This document shows, one piece after another, positions 34,567 through 46,273 of a stretch of 64,000 nt of DNA (position 1 is its first letter; each line of letters opens with the position of its first letter). The DNA is from Acarospora socialis. Its lineage: Eukaryota > Ascomycota > Lecanoromycetes > Acarosporales > Acarosporaceae. The DNA is taken from positions 3,100,001 through 3,164,000 of the forward strand of contig JAMYGW020000003.1 of assembly GCA_025617375.2 (NCBI GenBank), given 5' to 3'. The notes under the pieces were generated by a model. The model did no database searches. It was not told where the DNA came from and worked only from the letters and a program-made list of their open reading frames with translations. The translations under genes and the position numbers were made by a program.

Positions 34567-36351
34567 ATGGCAGACGACGATACCTTAGTCGAGGACGATG
34601 CCTTGAGGGCCTTCCTACCAACGTCATTTGGGAAGCAGTCGAAGGAAGCGAATGTTACTGCTCAGATCGACCGGTCTAAAAGAACAATCCTACGGCTCGA
34701 AGATAGGGAGCGGGTCGGTCCCGTATCTCATAACGAAGCGCAAGCCAAGGGATCTGGATCCGATAGAGATAGCGGCGAAGACTCCGATGAGCAATCCGAT
34801 GACGACAATGAAGACGATGCTGATGATGAGTTCCCAATTTCTCATGAGCTGGTTCTCAAGACTCACGAGCGAGCCATCACTACCATTACAGTTGACCCGT
34901 CGGGATCACGATTGATATCGGGATCCAATGACTGTACGATCAAGCTACACGATTTTGCATCTATGACACCGACTACTTTGCGAGCCTTCAAGTCTGTGGA
35001 CACTACAGTCACAAAGGCCTCAGCTAACTCCGAATCCCACCCTGTTTACCATGCCGAGTTCAATCCAATCTCACCAGGCCAGGTTCTCGTCATATCAGCT
35101 ACACCGCAGGCCAAAGTGTTTAGCCGGGATGGAGAGGTGCTCACGGAGTTCGTGAAAGGTGACATGTACCTTCGAGATATGCACAACACAAAAGGACATG
35201 TTTCCGAGATTACAACGGGCACATGGCATCCAACAGATAAGAATCTCTGCGTTACGGCTGGTACAGACAGTACGCTCCGGATTTGGGACGTCAATATGAA
35301 ACGTGCTCAGAAGGAAGTTATTGTGCACAAGTCGAGAGTCGCCGGGTCGGCAGGTAGGACGAGAATGACGGCGGTCGTCTGGGGATCTCCTATCCAAGGA
35401 GGAAGCAATGTTCTCGTCGGAGCGGCCTTGGACGGTAGTATCGTCATGTGGAGTGGTGAAGGACCACACACCAGGCCCGCGGCAGAAATAAGAGATGCTC
35501 ATAAGAGAGAGACGTGGACGGGTGGGATCGACATTAGTGCTGACGGGCGGACCGTAGTTACTAGAGGTGGAGATGATACCATAAAGCTGTGGGACACACG
35601 AAAGTTCAAGGTGCCGATCAGTATCGCCGACCATCCGTCGACCTCAAGTCAGTACCCTACGTCCAACGTCAGATTCTCTCCAAATTCAGCCAATATAATC
35701 ACCGGGTCACCGTCTGGTCATCTGCACATCCTCAATCCTGCAACCCTCGAGCCAGAGCTGATTACACCTATCACGCCTGGATCGCCCCTTATCACCGTAA
35801 TGTGGCATGAAAAGCTGAACCAGATCATTACCGGCTCTGCTAACTCCGAAACCCACGTCCTGTACAATCCCAACATCTCCAGTCGTGGCGCCGTACTGGT
35901 TATGTCCAAAGCACCCAAACGCCGACACATTGACGACGACCCCAGTCTCACAACAGATCTCTCGCAGGGACTGTCGGGAGACAGCATCGTCAACCCCAAC
36001 GGCCTGCTTTCCGCAACGAACCAGGGCTCTACGAGCTACGCCGCAAGACATCCAACAGTCGGCTTGACCGCTTCTGGGAGGTCGCGCGACCCGAGGAGAC
36101 CACATATACCGATGACCACTCCATTTGCCAAAAGTCAGCCCGACGAGAAGCACATCAAGGAACACATACCGTTGAGTTCCATGCGCGACGAGGATCCAAG
36201 AGAGGCGTTGCTGAAATATGCGGAGAAGGCCGAGAAGGATCCTATGTTCACCAACGCATGGAAGCTTACGCAGCCCAAGACAATATATGCCGAGCTTAGT
36301 GAGGAGGAAGACGAAGATGGCGGGCCGGACAAGAAGAAAGCTAGACGTTAG
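34567..36351 (+). CDS. wdr70: WD40-repeat protein, WDR70 type
   Basis: A single exon encodes 594 residues from the ATG at 34567 (MADDDTLVEDDALRAFLP). An acidic stretch (residues about 60-90, DSDEQSDDDNEDDADD) is followed by ISHELVLKTHERAIT and about six WD repeats, including SGSNDCTIKLHDF, AGTDSTLRIWDVN and TRGGDDTIKLWDTRKF. The C-terminus is basic and low-complexity with the family's MTTPFAKSQPDEKHIKEHI and DPMFTNAWK motifs. WDR70 homologues act in nuclear chromatin processes, including histone H2B ubiquitination at DNA breaks with the CUL4-DDB1 ligase in human and fission yeast. Good match along the full length. Confidence 0.9.
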   Translation: MADDDTLVEDDALRAFLPTSFGKQSKEANVTAQIDRSKRTILRLEDRERVGPVSHNEAQAKGSGSDRDSGEDSDEQSDDDNEDDADDEFPISHELVLKTHERAITTITVDPSGSRLISGSNDCTIKLHDFASMTPTTLRAFKSVDTTVTKASANSESHPVYHAEFNPISPGQVLVISATPQAKVFSRDGEVLTEFVKGDMYLRDMHNTKGHVSEITTGTWHPTDKNLCVTAGTDSTLRIWDVNMKRAQKEVIVHKSRVAGSAGRTRMTAVVWGSPIQGGSNVLVGAALDGSIVMWSGEGPHTRPAAEIRDAHKRETWTGGIDISADGRTVVTRGGDDTIKLWDTRKFKVPISIADHPSTSSQYPTSNVRFSPNSANIITGSPSGHLHILNPATLEPELITPITPGSPLITVMWHEKLNQIITGSANSETHVLYNPNISSRGAVLVMSKAPKRRHIDDDPSLTTDLSQGLSGDSIVNPNGLLSATNQGSTSYAARHPTVGLTASGRSRDPRRPHIPMTTPFAKSQPDEKHIKEHIPLSSMRDEDPREALLKYAEKAEKDPMFTNAWKLTQPKTIYAELSEEEDEDGGPDKKKARR

Positions 36352-36614
36352 GACATGGCGACTCGGAGCATTAGGCGCAATGGCTTGGGGGAAACTACCA
36401 CAGGGCGCACGGAATGCACAATCTGTACAGTACCCGCTTCCACCAAGAGAAACATTGACATCTGGTAGTCCACGAAGATGGTATGTCTTATGATTAAATA
36501 TATGTACAATTATAAGCGAATGATTAACGACCCCTGAAATAGTGTCGTGTGGTAAACATCCAATCTCAAAGTCTGATCACAACAGATCCTCTATCCCTGA
36601 ACCGTACCATACTC

Positions 36615-37312
36615 TTACAAAGCAAAAGCAGCGGCGAGCAGGACGACGAGACCGCCGACGCTGCCGCCAACCTTGGTCGCAGCACCGGTGAAAACGGGCA
36701 TGTTCGAGCCTGTCGGGCTGGCCACGGTCATGGTGCCGTTGACGGGGATGGAAGTGAACTTGGGGCCAACGACACCGGTACCGCTGGAGACAGCCGAACG
36801 AGTGACCATGGCGGCGCTGGAGGAGGCGCTCGACGGGCACGGGCTGACGACAACGGTGGAGCTGGCGGACATCTCTGCGGCGCTTGAGGCAGCCATGGAA
36901 GCACTGTTGTACCGGCAAGTCAGCAATTTATTCCCGGCGATTTGCGGCTTTGGCTTTCTCAGAGGAAGACGTACGCAGAGGTGGGCATCATTGCGGCAGC
37001 GGCAGCCGAGCTGGATGGAGCAGCAGCAGCAGCGCTAGAAGACATGGCCATGGGAACGGCGGAGCTGCTGGCGGAGACGGGGCAGACGGTGGTCGAGACG
37101 GCGACGGTGCTGGTCACAACCATGGTGGAGTGAGCCGGGCACGAGGTGACGGTCGGAGCGCAGCTGGTGATGGTGTACACTTGGGTCGAGTAGACGGTCG
37201 AGGTGGTGTACGCCACGGCCATGGAGGAGTTGGAAGAGCCCATGCTCATGGCTGGCGACGCGGTCGCGACGGAGGCAAGGCCTGCGAAAAGAGCGGCGGT
37301 TGAGTACTTCAT
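36615..37312 (-). CDS. GPI-anchored Ser/Ala/Thr-rich cell wall protein
   Basis: Exons 37312-36975 and 36903-36615 give 208 residues. A signal peptide ([17 protein letters not shown]) is followed by a short region with paired cysteines ([17 protein letters not shown]). Next is a long Ser/Ala/Thr/Val-rich stretch with few charges. The C-terminus ends in a hydrophobic tail ([14 protein letters not shown]) preceded by small residues, as in GPI attachment signals. The intron was placed because removing it joins PTSA to [10 protein letters not shown] and keeps the frame to the tail. Such proteins are heavily O-mannosylated surface components. No named family recognised. Confidence 0.85.
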
Positions 37313-38318
37313 CTTGAATTTGGTTGTTTTTGATTTTATTGCCTTGAACGAAGGATGGCAAATAGTGACTTTATACAACGACGACGAAGTACGAATACAG
37401 ATGATAGAATCAAGGAACGATGTTGCGATGGTGAAGAAAGGAAGAAAGAAAGAGGCAGAGATGCCGGGGGACAGAGCTTTATTGCGAAAATTGACACACT
37501 GCTCAGGGGAGTCTAATCTGGATGTTGACCGGGGTCCGCCTCTGCCTAATTTCATATCCTTCTAGCCCTTTGAACTCTGTTTTGGCGCTAACAACATCAT
37601 TTCCCACAAATCCAGCTTGACGGAGTTCCTGACTAGACCTGTTTGGAAGCAACAGCGCCGGCTGGATGCCAAACGGGCGTGAGACTAACCTGAAATGATA
37701 TTTTTCGAAAAGCTTAACCAAAGATCATCCTTGCAACTTCACATCTAATCTGTCTTTAGCGTAACTAGTAAACTCACGGACTGTTCCGCCTCTGCAGGCT
37801 TAGTAATGAGTCTTCCCAAGTTCCCATCCACCTGCACTGTTTACGGGTCGTAGCAGCTTCTCCCCGTTGAGAGTAAGATTTCTGAGAAGCAGGCAATCAG
37901 TAAGAATGCGAGGAGTATGTCGCTGGGCATAGCATGAGCCCGTAATGTGAAGTTCTTTGCGGCACTGAGGATCTGCTTTGGTAACGGATATTTCTTAATT
38001 GCAAGTTGTGGTGAAACCTGCATTTTTGCGAGACTATATAGAAAATGGTTGCTGCGATCGAAGACCTTGTCACTTGTGCGGAGTATGTAGAGAAAAGAAT
38101 CCAAAGATTTCAGGATGTTGAGCTGAAGACTGCTGGATTGGTGGAAGCACACCGAGTCACCTTGACTCTGGCTTCTCTGGCGGTCGAAATTTTGCGCATG
38201 TTCATCTCACATTCATGTTCTTTCTGTGATTGAGTGCTTCAATGCCATGTAATCGTTATTCATTACATACTAAAATACGGGAAACTAATACTAATAACAA
38301 TGTACATAGTACTGTTGG
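37313..38318. other. Intergenic region
   Basis: The promoter of the wall protein gene at the left and the 3' flank of the NIPA-like gene at the right. No gene recognised. Confidence 0.55.
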
Positions 38319-39875
38319 TTACAAGAATGGGTCAAAGGCCCGACTTTGACGGTGTTGGGGAGGGATGGGATCGGGTGAGTCCTCCCCAGGAGTGAAGAAC
38401 TCGTCAAAGCTTTTGCTTTGACGACGGTACTCTGGTGGTACCGGGTCAGGGGAGTCCCCCGACCCCTTCCCTGACCCAGTACCACCAGAGGGCACGAAAG
38501 GATCAGGGAGCGTGCCCTGACGAACGAGTTCGGGACTCTCTGTCCCTCCGCGAGGGGAGCCCCAAGGACCACAAACCGGCGGTGAGGCGGAGCGGGAGCA
38601 GCACTCTGCCGAACGATAACTGGACGTATCATCCGCCGGCGTGGCCGGGTCCTTGGGGCGCCCCTCGTCGACGAGGCCAATCTCTGCCTCTTCGTCGTAA
38701 CCATTCCCGTCATCGCTCACCGGCGGTTGTGCTCTGCCGCTGGTGATGGTATAAACGCCAGCAAACGTCAGAGCACAACCGCCGATGAACTTGGCCACTC
38801 GTTCCACCGTCGCGGTCTCGAAGTCTCGGTATAGTATGGCGCTCCCCACAATCACCGAGATGGTGAAAAGGACAAATTGTGTCGGTATGACCTGGGTCGA
38901 GTCAAACCGCTGGAGGGCCTTGTTGAGGTAACGGATTTGTAGGAGAGCGGTGGCAACGAGAATGGCGGCAAGGAGGTATGTGATGGGGAACGTCAGAGTG
39001 TGCCAGAGGGTGTACGATAGTAGAGATGCAACGCCTTTCGTGGAGAGTGCCGTGTAGCCACCTATAACAGCGACATCAGTAATTCGACCTTGAAAGTCTC
39101 TTCTATGCAAGAGCTTACCAAAAAGTCCAACTAGTCCAAGATCTATCAAGATCGACTTTTGCCCATAGCGTCTGCTTGCAAAGGCAAGTAAGATCATCAT
39201 CACTACGGTTATTCCAAGATACAACTCGAACTCCCAACGCGTGATTGCCTCCCAGATGTCTTTCGGACCCATTTTAGTTTCAGATGTTTCGGCACTCAAT
39301 ACCACAGAGACGGCACCCGCGACAGCGACTAGAACCCCTGCCAGATCGCGGCGGCGGAATCTTTCTTTAAGCATGAACGGAGCAATGACACAGTTGGAGA
39401 TGAGAGCGACGACACCGAGAGGAGACACGATCGAGGCGGGCGCGAAGCCGTACGCGATGAAGTTCCCAGCTTCCCCAACGGTCATGAGAAGTATGCCTGC
39501 CCACCAGTACGGCGACTTCAAGTAGTTCTTCCTTCCGTCTTCCGAGCATTGCGTCTCCGAGTGCTTGATGGCCGATAGAGATAGAGTCCGATGACCCAAG
39601 GGTCGCAAGAGTGGAGTCGTTCGTCCATTGTTCCGGTCAATGTCTACTGGGGCGTTGAGATTGAGTCGCGCTCGCTCTTCGGCGATGGCTTCTTGCTGGA
39701 TAGTTCCATATGTGGTTCCCTTCTTGGTGGCGCAGCTTTGCTTGTTTAGTCTGATGTGTGCGTAGCGTTGGATGTTGAGCGCGATCGAGATCAAAACATT
39801 GCCGACAATCGCGGTAACGATGCCAATGAGCGTGGACCATTCTCCAAGGCTGGATTCGGGGTTGTGTACGTGCAT
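38319..39875 (-). CDS. NIPA-like magnesium transporter (DUF803 family)
   Basis: Exons 39875-39119 and 39061-38319 give 499 residues. The 57-nt intron is a multiple of three and has no stop, so a read-through frame exists; splicing is preferred because it has GT...ATAG ends and joins LVGLFG to GYTALSTKG, the family order. About nine helices are visible: LIGIVTAIVGNVLISIALNI, YWWAGILLMTVGEAGNFIAY, SPLGVVALISNCVIAPFML, LAGVLVAVAGAVSVVL, and others. NIPA proteins move Mg2+ across membranes; human NIPA1/2 are the prototypes. The C-terminal 130 residues are hydrophilic and contain repeats of the type SPDPVPPEYRRQSKSFD. This tail is encoded by DNA packed with inverted repeats. Confidence 0.9.
   Translation of the reverse strand: MHVHNPESSLGEWSTLIGIVTAIVGNVLISIALNIQRYAHIRLNKQSCATKKGTTYGTIQQEAIAEERARLNLNAPVDIDRNNGRTTPLLRPLGHRTLSLSAIKHSETQCSEDGRKNYLKSPYWWAGILLMTVGEAGNFIAYGFAPASIVSPLGVVALISNCVIAPFMLKERFRRRDLAGVLVAVAGAVSVVLSAETSETKMGPKDIWEAITRWEFELYLGITVVMMILLAFASRRYGQKSILIDLGLVGLFGKLLHRRDFQGRITDVAVIGGYTALSTKGVASLLSYTLWHTLTFPITYLLAAILVATALLQIRYLNKALQRFDSTQVIPTQFVLFTISVIVGSAILYRDFETATVERVAKFIGGCALTFAGVYTITSGRAQPPVSDDGNGYDEEAEIGLVDEGRPKDPATPADDTSSYRSAECCSRSASPPVCGPWGSPRGGTESPELVRQGTLPDPFVPSGGTGSGKGSGDSPDPVPPEYRRQSKSFDEFFTPGEDSPDPIPPQHRQSRAFDPFL
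38356..38388. repeat. 8-bp inverted repeat
   Basis: TGGGGAGG (38356-38363) pairs with CCTCCCCA (38381-38388), inside the 3' coding end of the NIPA-like gene. Confidence 0.8.
38401..38424. repeat. Perfect 10-bp hairpin with TTTT loop
   Basis: TCGTCAAAGC (38401-38410), TTTT, GCTTTGACGA (38415-38424). It lies in the coding sequence of the NIPA-like C-terminal tail. Confidence 0.95.
38430..38490. repeat. 24-bp inverted repeat with 13-nt loop
   Basis: Left arm 38430-38453 pairs with right arm 38467-38490. Of 24 positions, 22 are Watson-Crick pairs, one is G-T and one is a mismatch. It lies in the coding sequence. Confidence 0.95.
38551..38667. repeat. 20-bp inverted repeat with a nested 7-bp inverted repeat
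   Basis: The arm 38551-38570 pairs with 38648-38667 at 19 of 20 positions. Inside the loop CCGGCGG (38576-38582) pairs with CCGCCGG (38633-38639), giving a long composite stem. A 14-bp perfect palindrome CCTCGTCGACGAGG (38663-38676) overlaps the right end. Confidence 0.93.
38721..38784. repeat. 16-bp perfect inverted repeat with inner stem
   Basis: The arm 38721-38736 pairs perfectly with 38769-38784; allowing one mismatch it extends by three more pairs outward. Inside, GCTGG (38739-38743) pairs with CCAGC (38758-38762). Confidence 0.95.
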
Positions 39876-40554
39876 GGCTGTAGAGTGGGATACAGACGAC
39901 GAGACGGTTTTTGGGATTGCAGTGATGAAGGCTGTAAAGCGGAAGCAGACGTAGTAGAAACGGTGTGAGAGCTGTCACCAGTACAATCCAGAATATGAAT
40001 AGACACTTGCATGTACAAGGTAGAATATATCGTCGCGGGCATGGTTGTTGTATTCTTAGTGGGGTCGCCCCTTCCGTCAATGATGATGACCATAGATTGC
40101 AGACATTTGGAGTAGGTACGAAGGTACTCGTGAACCTGTCCATGCTAACTGATCCTAGTTAGGTCAGCTGCATCTGTTGGTGCATGAGGGGCAACAACCT
40201 ACCTATCTCGGTAGAGAAAAAGGTGTTTATAATGTTTATTGATTGTGACATAAGAAGCAATTAAGGCAAAAGACCTGTTCATTTGATAGAGATACCACAT
40301 GCAGAAGTGAGAGTGGTATTGAAGTCTTTGAAGAAGCTTGTTCTGGCCAACTAGATCAGACAGACTCATGAAGATGAACAGACTCTGAAGAAAGATATGA
40401 ATGTGAACAGTACAGAGAATTCTTACTTTTATTGTTTTAATAACTACTAGATATGCAATTGACTCACAATTTATTAATATGTAGTCACATTGTGTATAAG
40501 AAGCAACCCCCTTCACCTTGTGTAAGTGAGGGTCTTAATTCTAGTCATGCCTAT
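39876..40554. other. Gene promoter and left border of the AT-rich block
   Basis: The left part is the promoter of the NIPA-like gene with normal composition. From about 40205 the sequence turns AT-rich. No gene or recognisable element was found in 40205-40554, which is the old target sequence of the first retroelement. Confidence 0.6.
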
Positions 40555-40870
40555 TGTTACATCTCAACTGAGATTCCTCGGTTATAGAGCTAGGGTTTGT
40601 GCTCTTTGATATAAAGGTCCAAAGGTTCTAGGTAAACAGTAGCTTTGTATTGCATAACTAGATGAGTTGAACACAATTGATTCCATAAGAAAATCAATCC
40701 TACTATATAGAAACAAGCACACTGGCATGCTTGACATTCCAGTGTTCTGGTGTGCCCTTCAAGCACATGTTCATGAGAGAATGCCTGTCATTTCATCATT
40801 TCATGCTCAGAGCTACACCCCTAGACATACCCCTGATCTTGCTGTTTCTTTCTAGGATATGGTTGTAACA
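40555..40870 (-). repeat. LTR of copy A (left, 3' LTR)
   Basis: A 316-bp repeat beginning TGTTACATCTCAACTGAG and ending GGTTGTAACA. It is clearly less mutated than its partner at 46274-46589. Confidence 0.93.
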
Positions 40871-40948
40871 TCATTTCTTTCCTCTCAGGCACTAGTTCTC
40901 TAGGGCCTACTTAAGTGAGAGTATATATCAGCACTCTACCCACCACTT

Positions 40949-41420
40949 TTGATGATGCATCCAAAATTCAAAAATCAACTTCATCTTGCTGATACCATAT
41001 TCCATAAAGAAAATCCTACACTTGTCTCATGCAATCATTGTCTAGACATCAATCTCTTCTGCATTACAATGTCTTCTGATTCTTCAGCATTGTCTGACTT
41101 CTCTAAGTCTGCAAAGTGTACTGAGTGTGTGCATCAAGATCATTTCTGTGTTGATCTCTCTCTTGACTTCTTTGAGTCTGTTTGTTTCAAAACTGAAAAT
41201 GAGCTTTCTTGAGCTCTTGATGAGCAACTTTCCACACTTTTAACAAAAATTGCTAGATTGCAGAAAACCTTGAAACAGTCTGAAACTTGAATTGATACAA
41301 AAGTGAAATATCTTGCTGAAGAGCTTGCAGATGATAATGATGAAACAGAGAACAAAGATTCTCAGCTGTTGTCACAACTTGTTGATTTGATGTCTTCATT
41401 CTTCTGAACTAATCTTGACT
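40949..41420 (+). pseudogene. Accessory cysteine/coiled-coil ORF fossil, antisense to pol, in copy A
   Basis: Between the left LTR and the integrase end lies an open stretch on the strand opposite to pol. It has a cysteine cluster (KSAKCTECVHQDHFCVDL) followed by a Leu/Glu/Lys-rich coiled-coil-like part. A TATATATC sequence lies just upstream at 40921. The same arrangement occurs in copy B. It resembles a hypothetical protein that I recall as very widespread in fungal genomes near retrotransposons. It is broken. Function is unknown. Confidence 0.65.
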
Positions 41421-44400
41421 TCTTTTCTCAAAATGTTGAAGTGTTCTTGTGCAGTTCTTGAGATTCTCTTTGGGTTCTCAGGTGTTTTTTGATGTATTAT
41501 ATTCTTTTCATTTTATGAGATAGTGAGTTTTTTCACTAATCATTCTCTTTTCTAGAATGTCCTCAACTTCATATTCTTTGTTGAGTTTGACAGGTGTCTT
41601 GTTTAGTTGAAGTGGTATGAACTGATTGCAGTGCTGTAACATGAATGCATGAAATACTGAGTGTATTCTCATTCTCTTGAGTAAGTCTAGCTCATAGCTT
41701 AACTCTTTAATGTTTCATTTGATCCTGAATGATTCAATGCTCTTGTTCTTCAGCTTCTTGCTTCTTTCTTTGATTTGTATGTTGTTCATTCTTAGATATA
41801 CTCTCTCTTCTTCTTCAAATGATTTCACTTCTGTCTTTTGTTCTGTCTGCTGTCTGATCTGTTTTGTCAGATCTTGATGCAGTTTTTTCATCTGTGTGAC
41901 ATCTAAAATCACTTTCTGACTCTGCAATTTGTGTTCTCTGAGATCTTGTCATATCTCTGAGTTGTAGTTATAGTTCACATAGAAAGATGTTTCTTTTGTG
42001 ATTTTGTTTCTTGTGTTGTTGTATGCAAACTGTGCCATTGACAATAGTTGTACTCAGTTGTTCTGATTTTTGTTAATATAGTGTCTCAAGTATGTTTTTA
42101 CTGTCTGATTCATTCATTCACTTTGTTCATCTGTCTGTGAGTAGTGCACTGTTGACATCTTGTGTTTTATTCTGAGTTCTGCTGTAAGCATTTCTCAAAA
42201 CTTGCTTGTAAACAGCTTGTCTCTGTTGATGATAAATTCTTTTGATAGTTCATGATTGCTAATCAATTCTCTTAGTATTGTGTATGCTAATATTGGTGCT
42301 GTCACAATTTTCTTGAATGAAATGAACATTGTGTACTTGATTAATCTGTTCACTATGATCAATATACTATTGAATCTTATTTTTCATGCTGAGTCCTTGA
42401 ACAGTAACAGCTTCATAATGAAGTTCATTGTAACTGATTTTCATGGTGCATCTGATGCATTCAGTTGTGTTACTTTGTCATATCACTTATCTTGATTGAT
42501 CTTGTTTCTTCAACATGAATCACACACAGCAATCATTCTGGTGATTTGTTTTCTAAAATCACTAATATTGTGTCTTCTTTGCACTAGATCTTCAGTGCAC
42601 TTAACTTTTAGATATTCTTCAGTTCTGCTGTAGTGACACATTCTTATGAGTTCTTTGTTCATCAAGAAATTCTGCTCTATCTTGTATGTTGTTGCTAAGT
42701 TCTTCATGAGAATTCTGTTGTTGTCTTTGCTCAGAATTTCAGCATGTATCATTTGTACATCTTCATGATCAGATCATCTGCTCAAGATATCTGCTTTGTC
42801 ATTCTCATTATTCTTCTTGTAATGAATCTGAAATTCATAATTCATCAACTGCTCTGCTCAACAAACTTGTTGTTGATTGAGTTGCTTTGTCATTGTGAAG
42901 TTTCTCAGATTTCTGTGGTCTGTGTAGATCTGAATTGACTTGCTTGTTTTTGTGAGATAAGATCTTCAGTCTTGTAGTGCTTTCACTATTGCAAGAAGTT
43001 TCTTGTCATGAATCTCATATCTTTTCTTGAATTCTGATAGTTTTCTAGATCAATATGCTATGAGTCTTTGCTGTTCTTTCTCAATCTGATATAAGCATGC
43101 TTCTACTGCAAAATCTGAAGCATTAGTTTTCAGTGTCTTTTCACATGTTGAATTGAGTATTCTCAGATACATCATTTCACTAAGACTTTTCTTTAATATG
43201 TGAAATGCATCCTTCTGTTCTTTATCTCAATGCTATTCTTCACTTTTGTGTGTCAAATGTGTTAGTGATTTCACAATTCTTGTGTAGTTTGACACAAACT
43301 TTCAGTAATAGTTCATCAATTCTAGAAAGACCTGTACTTTCTTGATTCTCTTTGATGTCAGTCAGTTTCTGACTACTTTTATCTTCTTTGAATTCTTCTC
43401 AATCTGTTCAGGTCAAATCACATAGTTTAGAAACTCAACTTTCTTGATCTCAAATTTTGCTTTTTGACTTTTTCACATATAGAACTCTCTCATTGAGTCT
43501 CACTAATATCTTTTGCACATGTCTGCAGTGCTCTTCAAGATCTTCTGAGTATATCAGAATATCATCAAGATATGTGATCACAAAATCATCAAGATACTCT
43601 CTCAACATGTTGTTGATCAATCTCTGAAAGATAACTGAAGCATTCTTTAGTCTGAATGACATAACAGTATATTCATAATGTTCATATCATGTTCAGAATG
43701 TCATTTTTCATTCTTTTTCTTCTTTCATTCTAACTCAGTAATAGGCATTCTTAAGGTCTAAGCTTGTGAACTACTTAGTCTTGTCTAGTTGATCTTGCAA
43801 CTCTTCTATCAACAGTAGAGAATAACTGTCTCAATGAGTTATCTCATTGAGTTGTCTGTAGTCAACACATAGTTGTTTTCTGTCATTCTTCTTTGATACA
43901 AACAGAATTGAATATTCTGTCAGTGATTTTGATGATTTTATGAATTCTCTCTTCAGATTCTTGTCAAGATAAGTTCTCACTTTCTTGAGTTGATTCTCAC
44001 TCATTGAGTATAGTGACATTCACCTAGATTGCTTTTCATCCAATAGCAGTATTTCATGATCTCATGACTTATGCTCTGATAAGCTCATTTCTGGTTGTTC
44101 TGAGATCTTGTATGTGTCTTTGACTGTGCATATTTCTTTTGTGACTCAATCAATTCATGAATTCTTTTCACATAATCAGAGCATTTCTAGTACTGCATCA
44201 TATCTGATTGATTTCATAACATTGAAGATTATTTCTTGTGAGTTTTCAAGAATTGAGACTTTCACATAGGTTTTCTCATCAATTCTTTCAATGACTTCAT
44301 TTGTCATTCTTATGTTGAATGAATAGTGCACTCACTGTGTCTCTAATCTCAACATGTTGACTGTTTCTTGATTCATGATATTCTCATCTGCTCTGAAATT

Positions 44401-46273
44401 CACCAATGCATTAATCTGATGTTCATCAATCATGATCTTGATTCATATTCAATGATCATTATCTTGTTTTTGAGATGCCACTAGCTTCTTGTTCTCTAGT
44501 CTTGTTGAGAAAGCTCTTTGTTTTTTGACTTGTTTGATTGTTCAACTCATCTTCAAAGTTCTTAAAATCATCTGAGTTCTCTTCTGACCATGAGGTTTGT
44601 ATACTTTATGTCATGCTGTTCAATGTGTCTCTTTGAATGTAGTCAGAGTTCATACTGATTGTATTTCATCTGTAACTGACTCTCAAAGACTCTTACTCTT
44701 TGTAGAAATTCAGATGATATATATTCTTCACTGAAGATTCATCTGTCTTCATTCTGTGTGGTACATTTCTCAGGTAAGTGTATTTCAATCTTGTGACTCT
44801 TTGTTTTTCACACAAGAGATTTAGACAATGTTGCATCATCACTGCTGAAACATTCATCTTTAACAGCTGTCATCAGCTTCTTTAGCTGATCATATGTCTT
44901 TTGTTCTTTCACACTCTTGTGCTGCACTTTCTGTTTTCAAGCTTGCATTTCTTGCTCAAGCTCTTGCTTTTCAAACTGAAGCTTTTCTTCTTTCAATACT
45001 CATTGTTGATTCTCAGAGTGCTGATATGCTGTCTTCAGTCTCATGTTGACTTCTCATTGATCAACTTTCTCTTGATTCACATTCAAATTCAAGACAATTC
45101 AGATGCTATCACTGTAGTCTTCTTTTATCTGAGTATCATGAGTATTGACTTCTTCAATCTCAGTCTCTAGAACACATAGTTCTTTTTTCACAGTGTCATC
45201 TGATCTTAATCATTCTGTAATGTTGTAAGCTTCTTGTTCTGAGTGTAACTTCTTTGAATAATATCTGACTTCATTCTTGCTGCTCATGTGAGTTCAACAC
45301 ATGTCATTGTAGCAAGCTGTTCAGCTAAGATTGTCATGCACTACTTTCTTAGTTGCAATTGCAGCTTTCTTCCTTTCTTTCTTGAGTTTCTTGCAATTCT
45401 GTGCAAGATGTTTGATGATATCACAATTGTAGCATTTCTGCATTTTTCAGTAACTTGAAGACTTCTCTCTTGAGAATCATTTTCTTTCTCATGGTGTTTC
45501 TTTTGATCTTCATACCAAAGGTTGATCTCATTTCATCACATTGAGATTCATGAAGTTTGAGTAATGTCATCTTTAATTTTCTCTATTGACTCAGTCTGTT
45601 CATCTCTGATGTCAGTAGTCTCTTTTTTTCATCTGTTGCTCTCACTGACAGTCATTTATCATGATTGTCTTGTTAATAAGTTCTTGCAGGTCATCTGACC
45701 TGTCACTTCATACAATTTCATTCTTGATAGATTCTTTCAAGTCTCAATAGTAAGCTGATGCTAACTGATTCAGATTTCATTGCATGAGTGCTGCAATTTG
45801 TTGAAACTCTGCTGCATACTTGACTGCAAATTCTTCTTGCTGTAATGTGTGAATTCTTCATTCTGCTGCACATTTCTCATTAACTATCTTAAAGATTCTT
45901 CTCAGCTCTTTCTTGAACTGCATTCAGTTTCTTATGCAAGACATGTTTCACTTTTGATCAGAAATACTCTTGATCATGAACTTGTTGAACTGTGATTCAA
46001 TTCAATCAAACACTGTATTCTTCATGTAGAATGTTGCAAATAGAACTCTGTTGACATCACTTTCAAACTTCTTTTGGTTGAAGTCAACATACAGATTAAT
46101 TTGAGCAAGAAATTGTCTCAGATTTCATCAATCTTTCATGAAGTTCTCTGAAGTCTTAACTTTAGATACTTTGTGATTGATGTTGACTATCTTTGTCAAT
46201 TCAATACTCTGCAACACACCATCTGAGATTGATTCTTTGAATGACATTCTTTATATTGTAAGGGTGTTCAAAG

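Noticed and set aside
39062-39118. Reading the NIPA-like gene as one uninterrupted exon
   Set aside because: The segment has proper splice ends and a length divisible by three; removing it restores the conserved GLFGGYTALSTKG order. Read-through would insert 19 unrelated residues.
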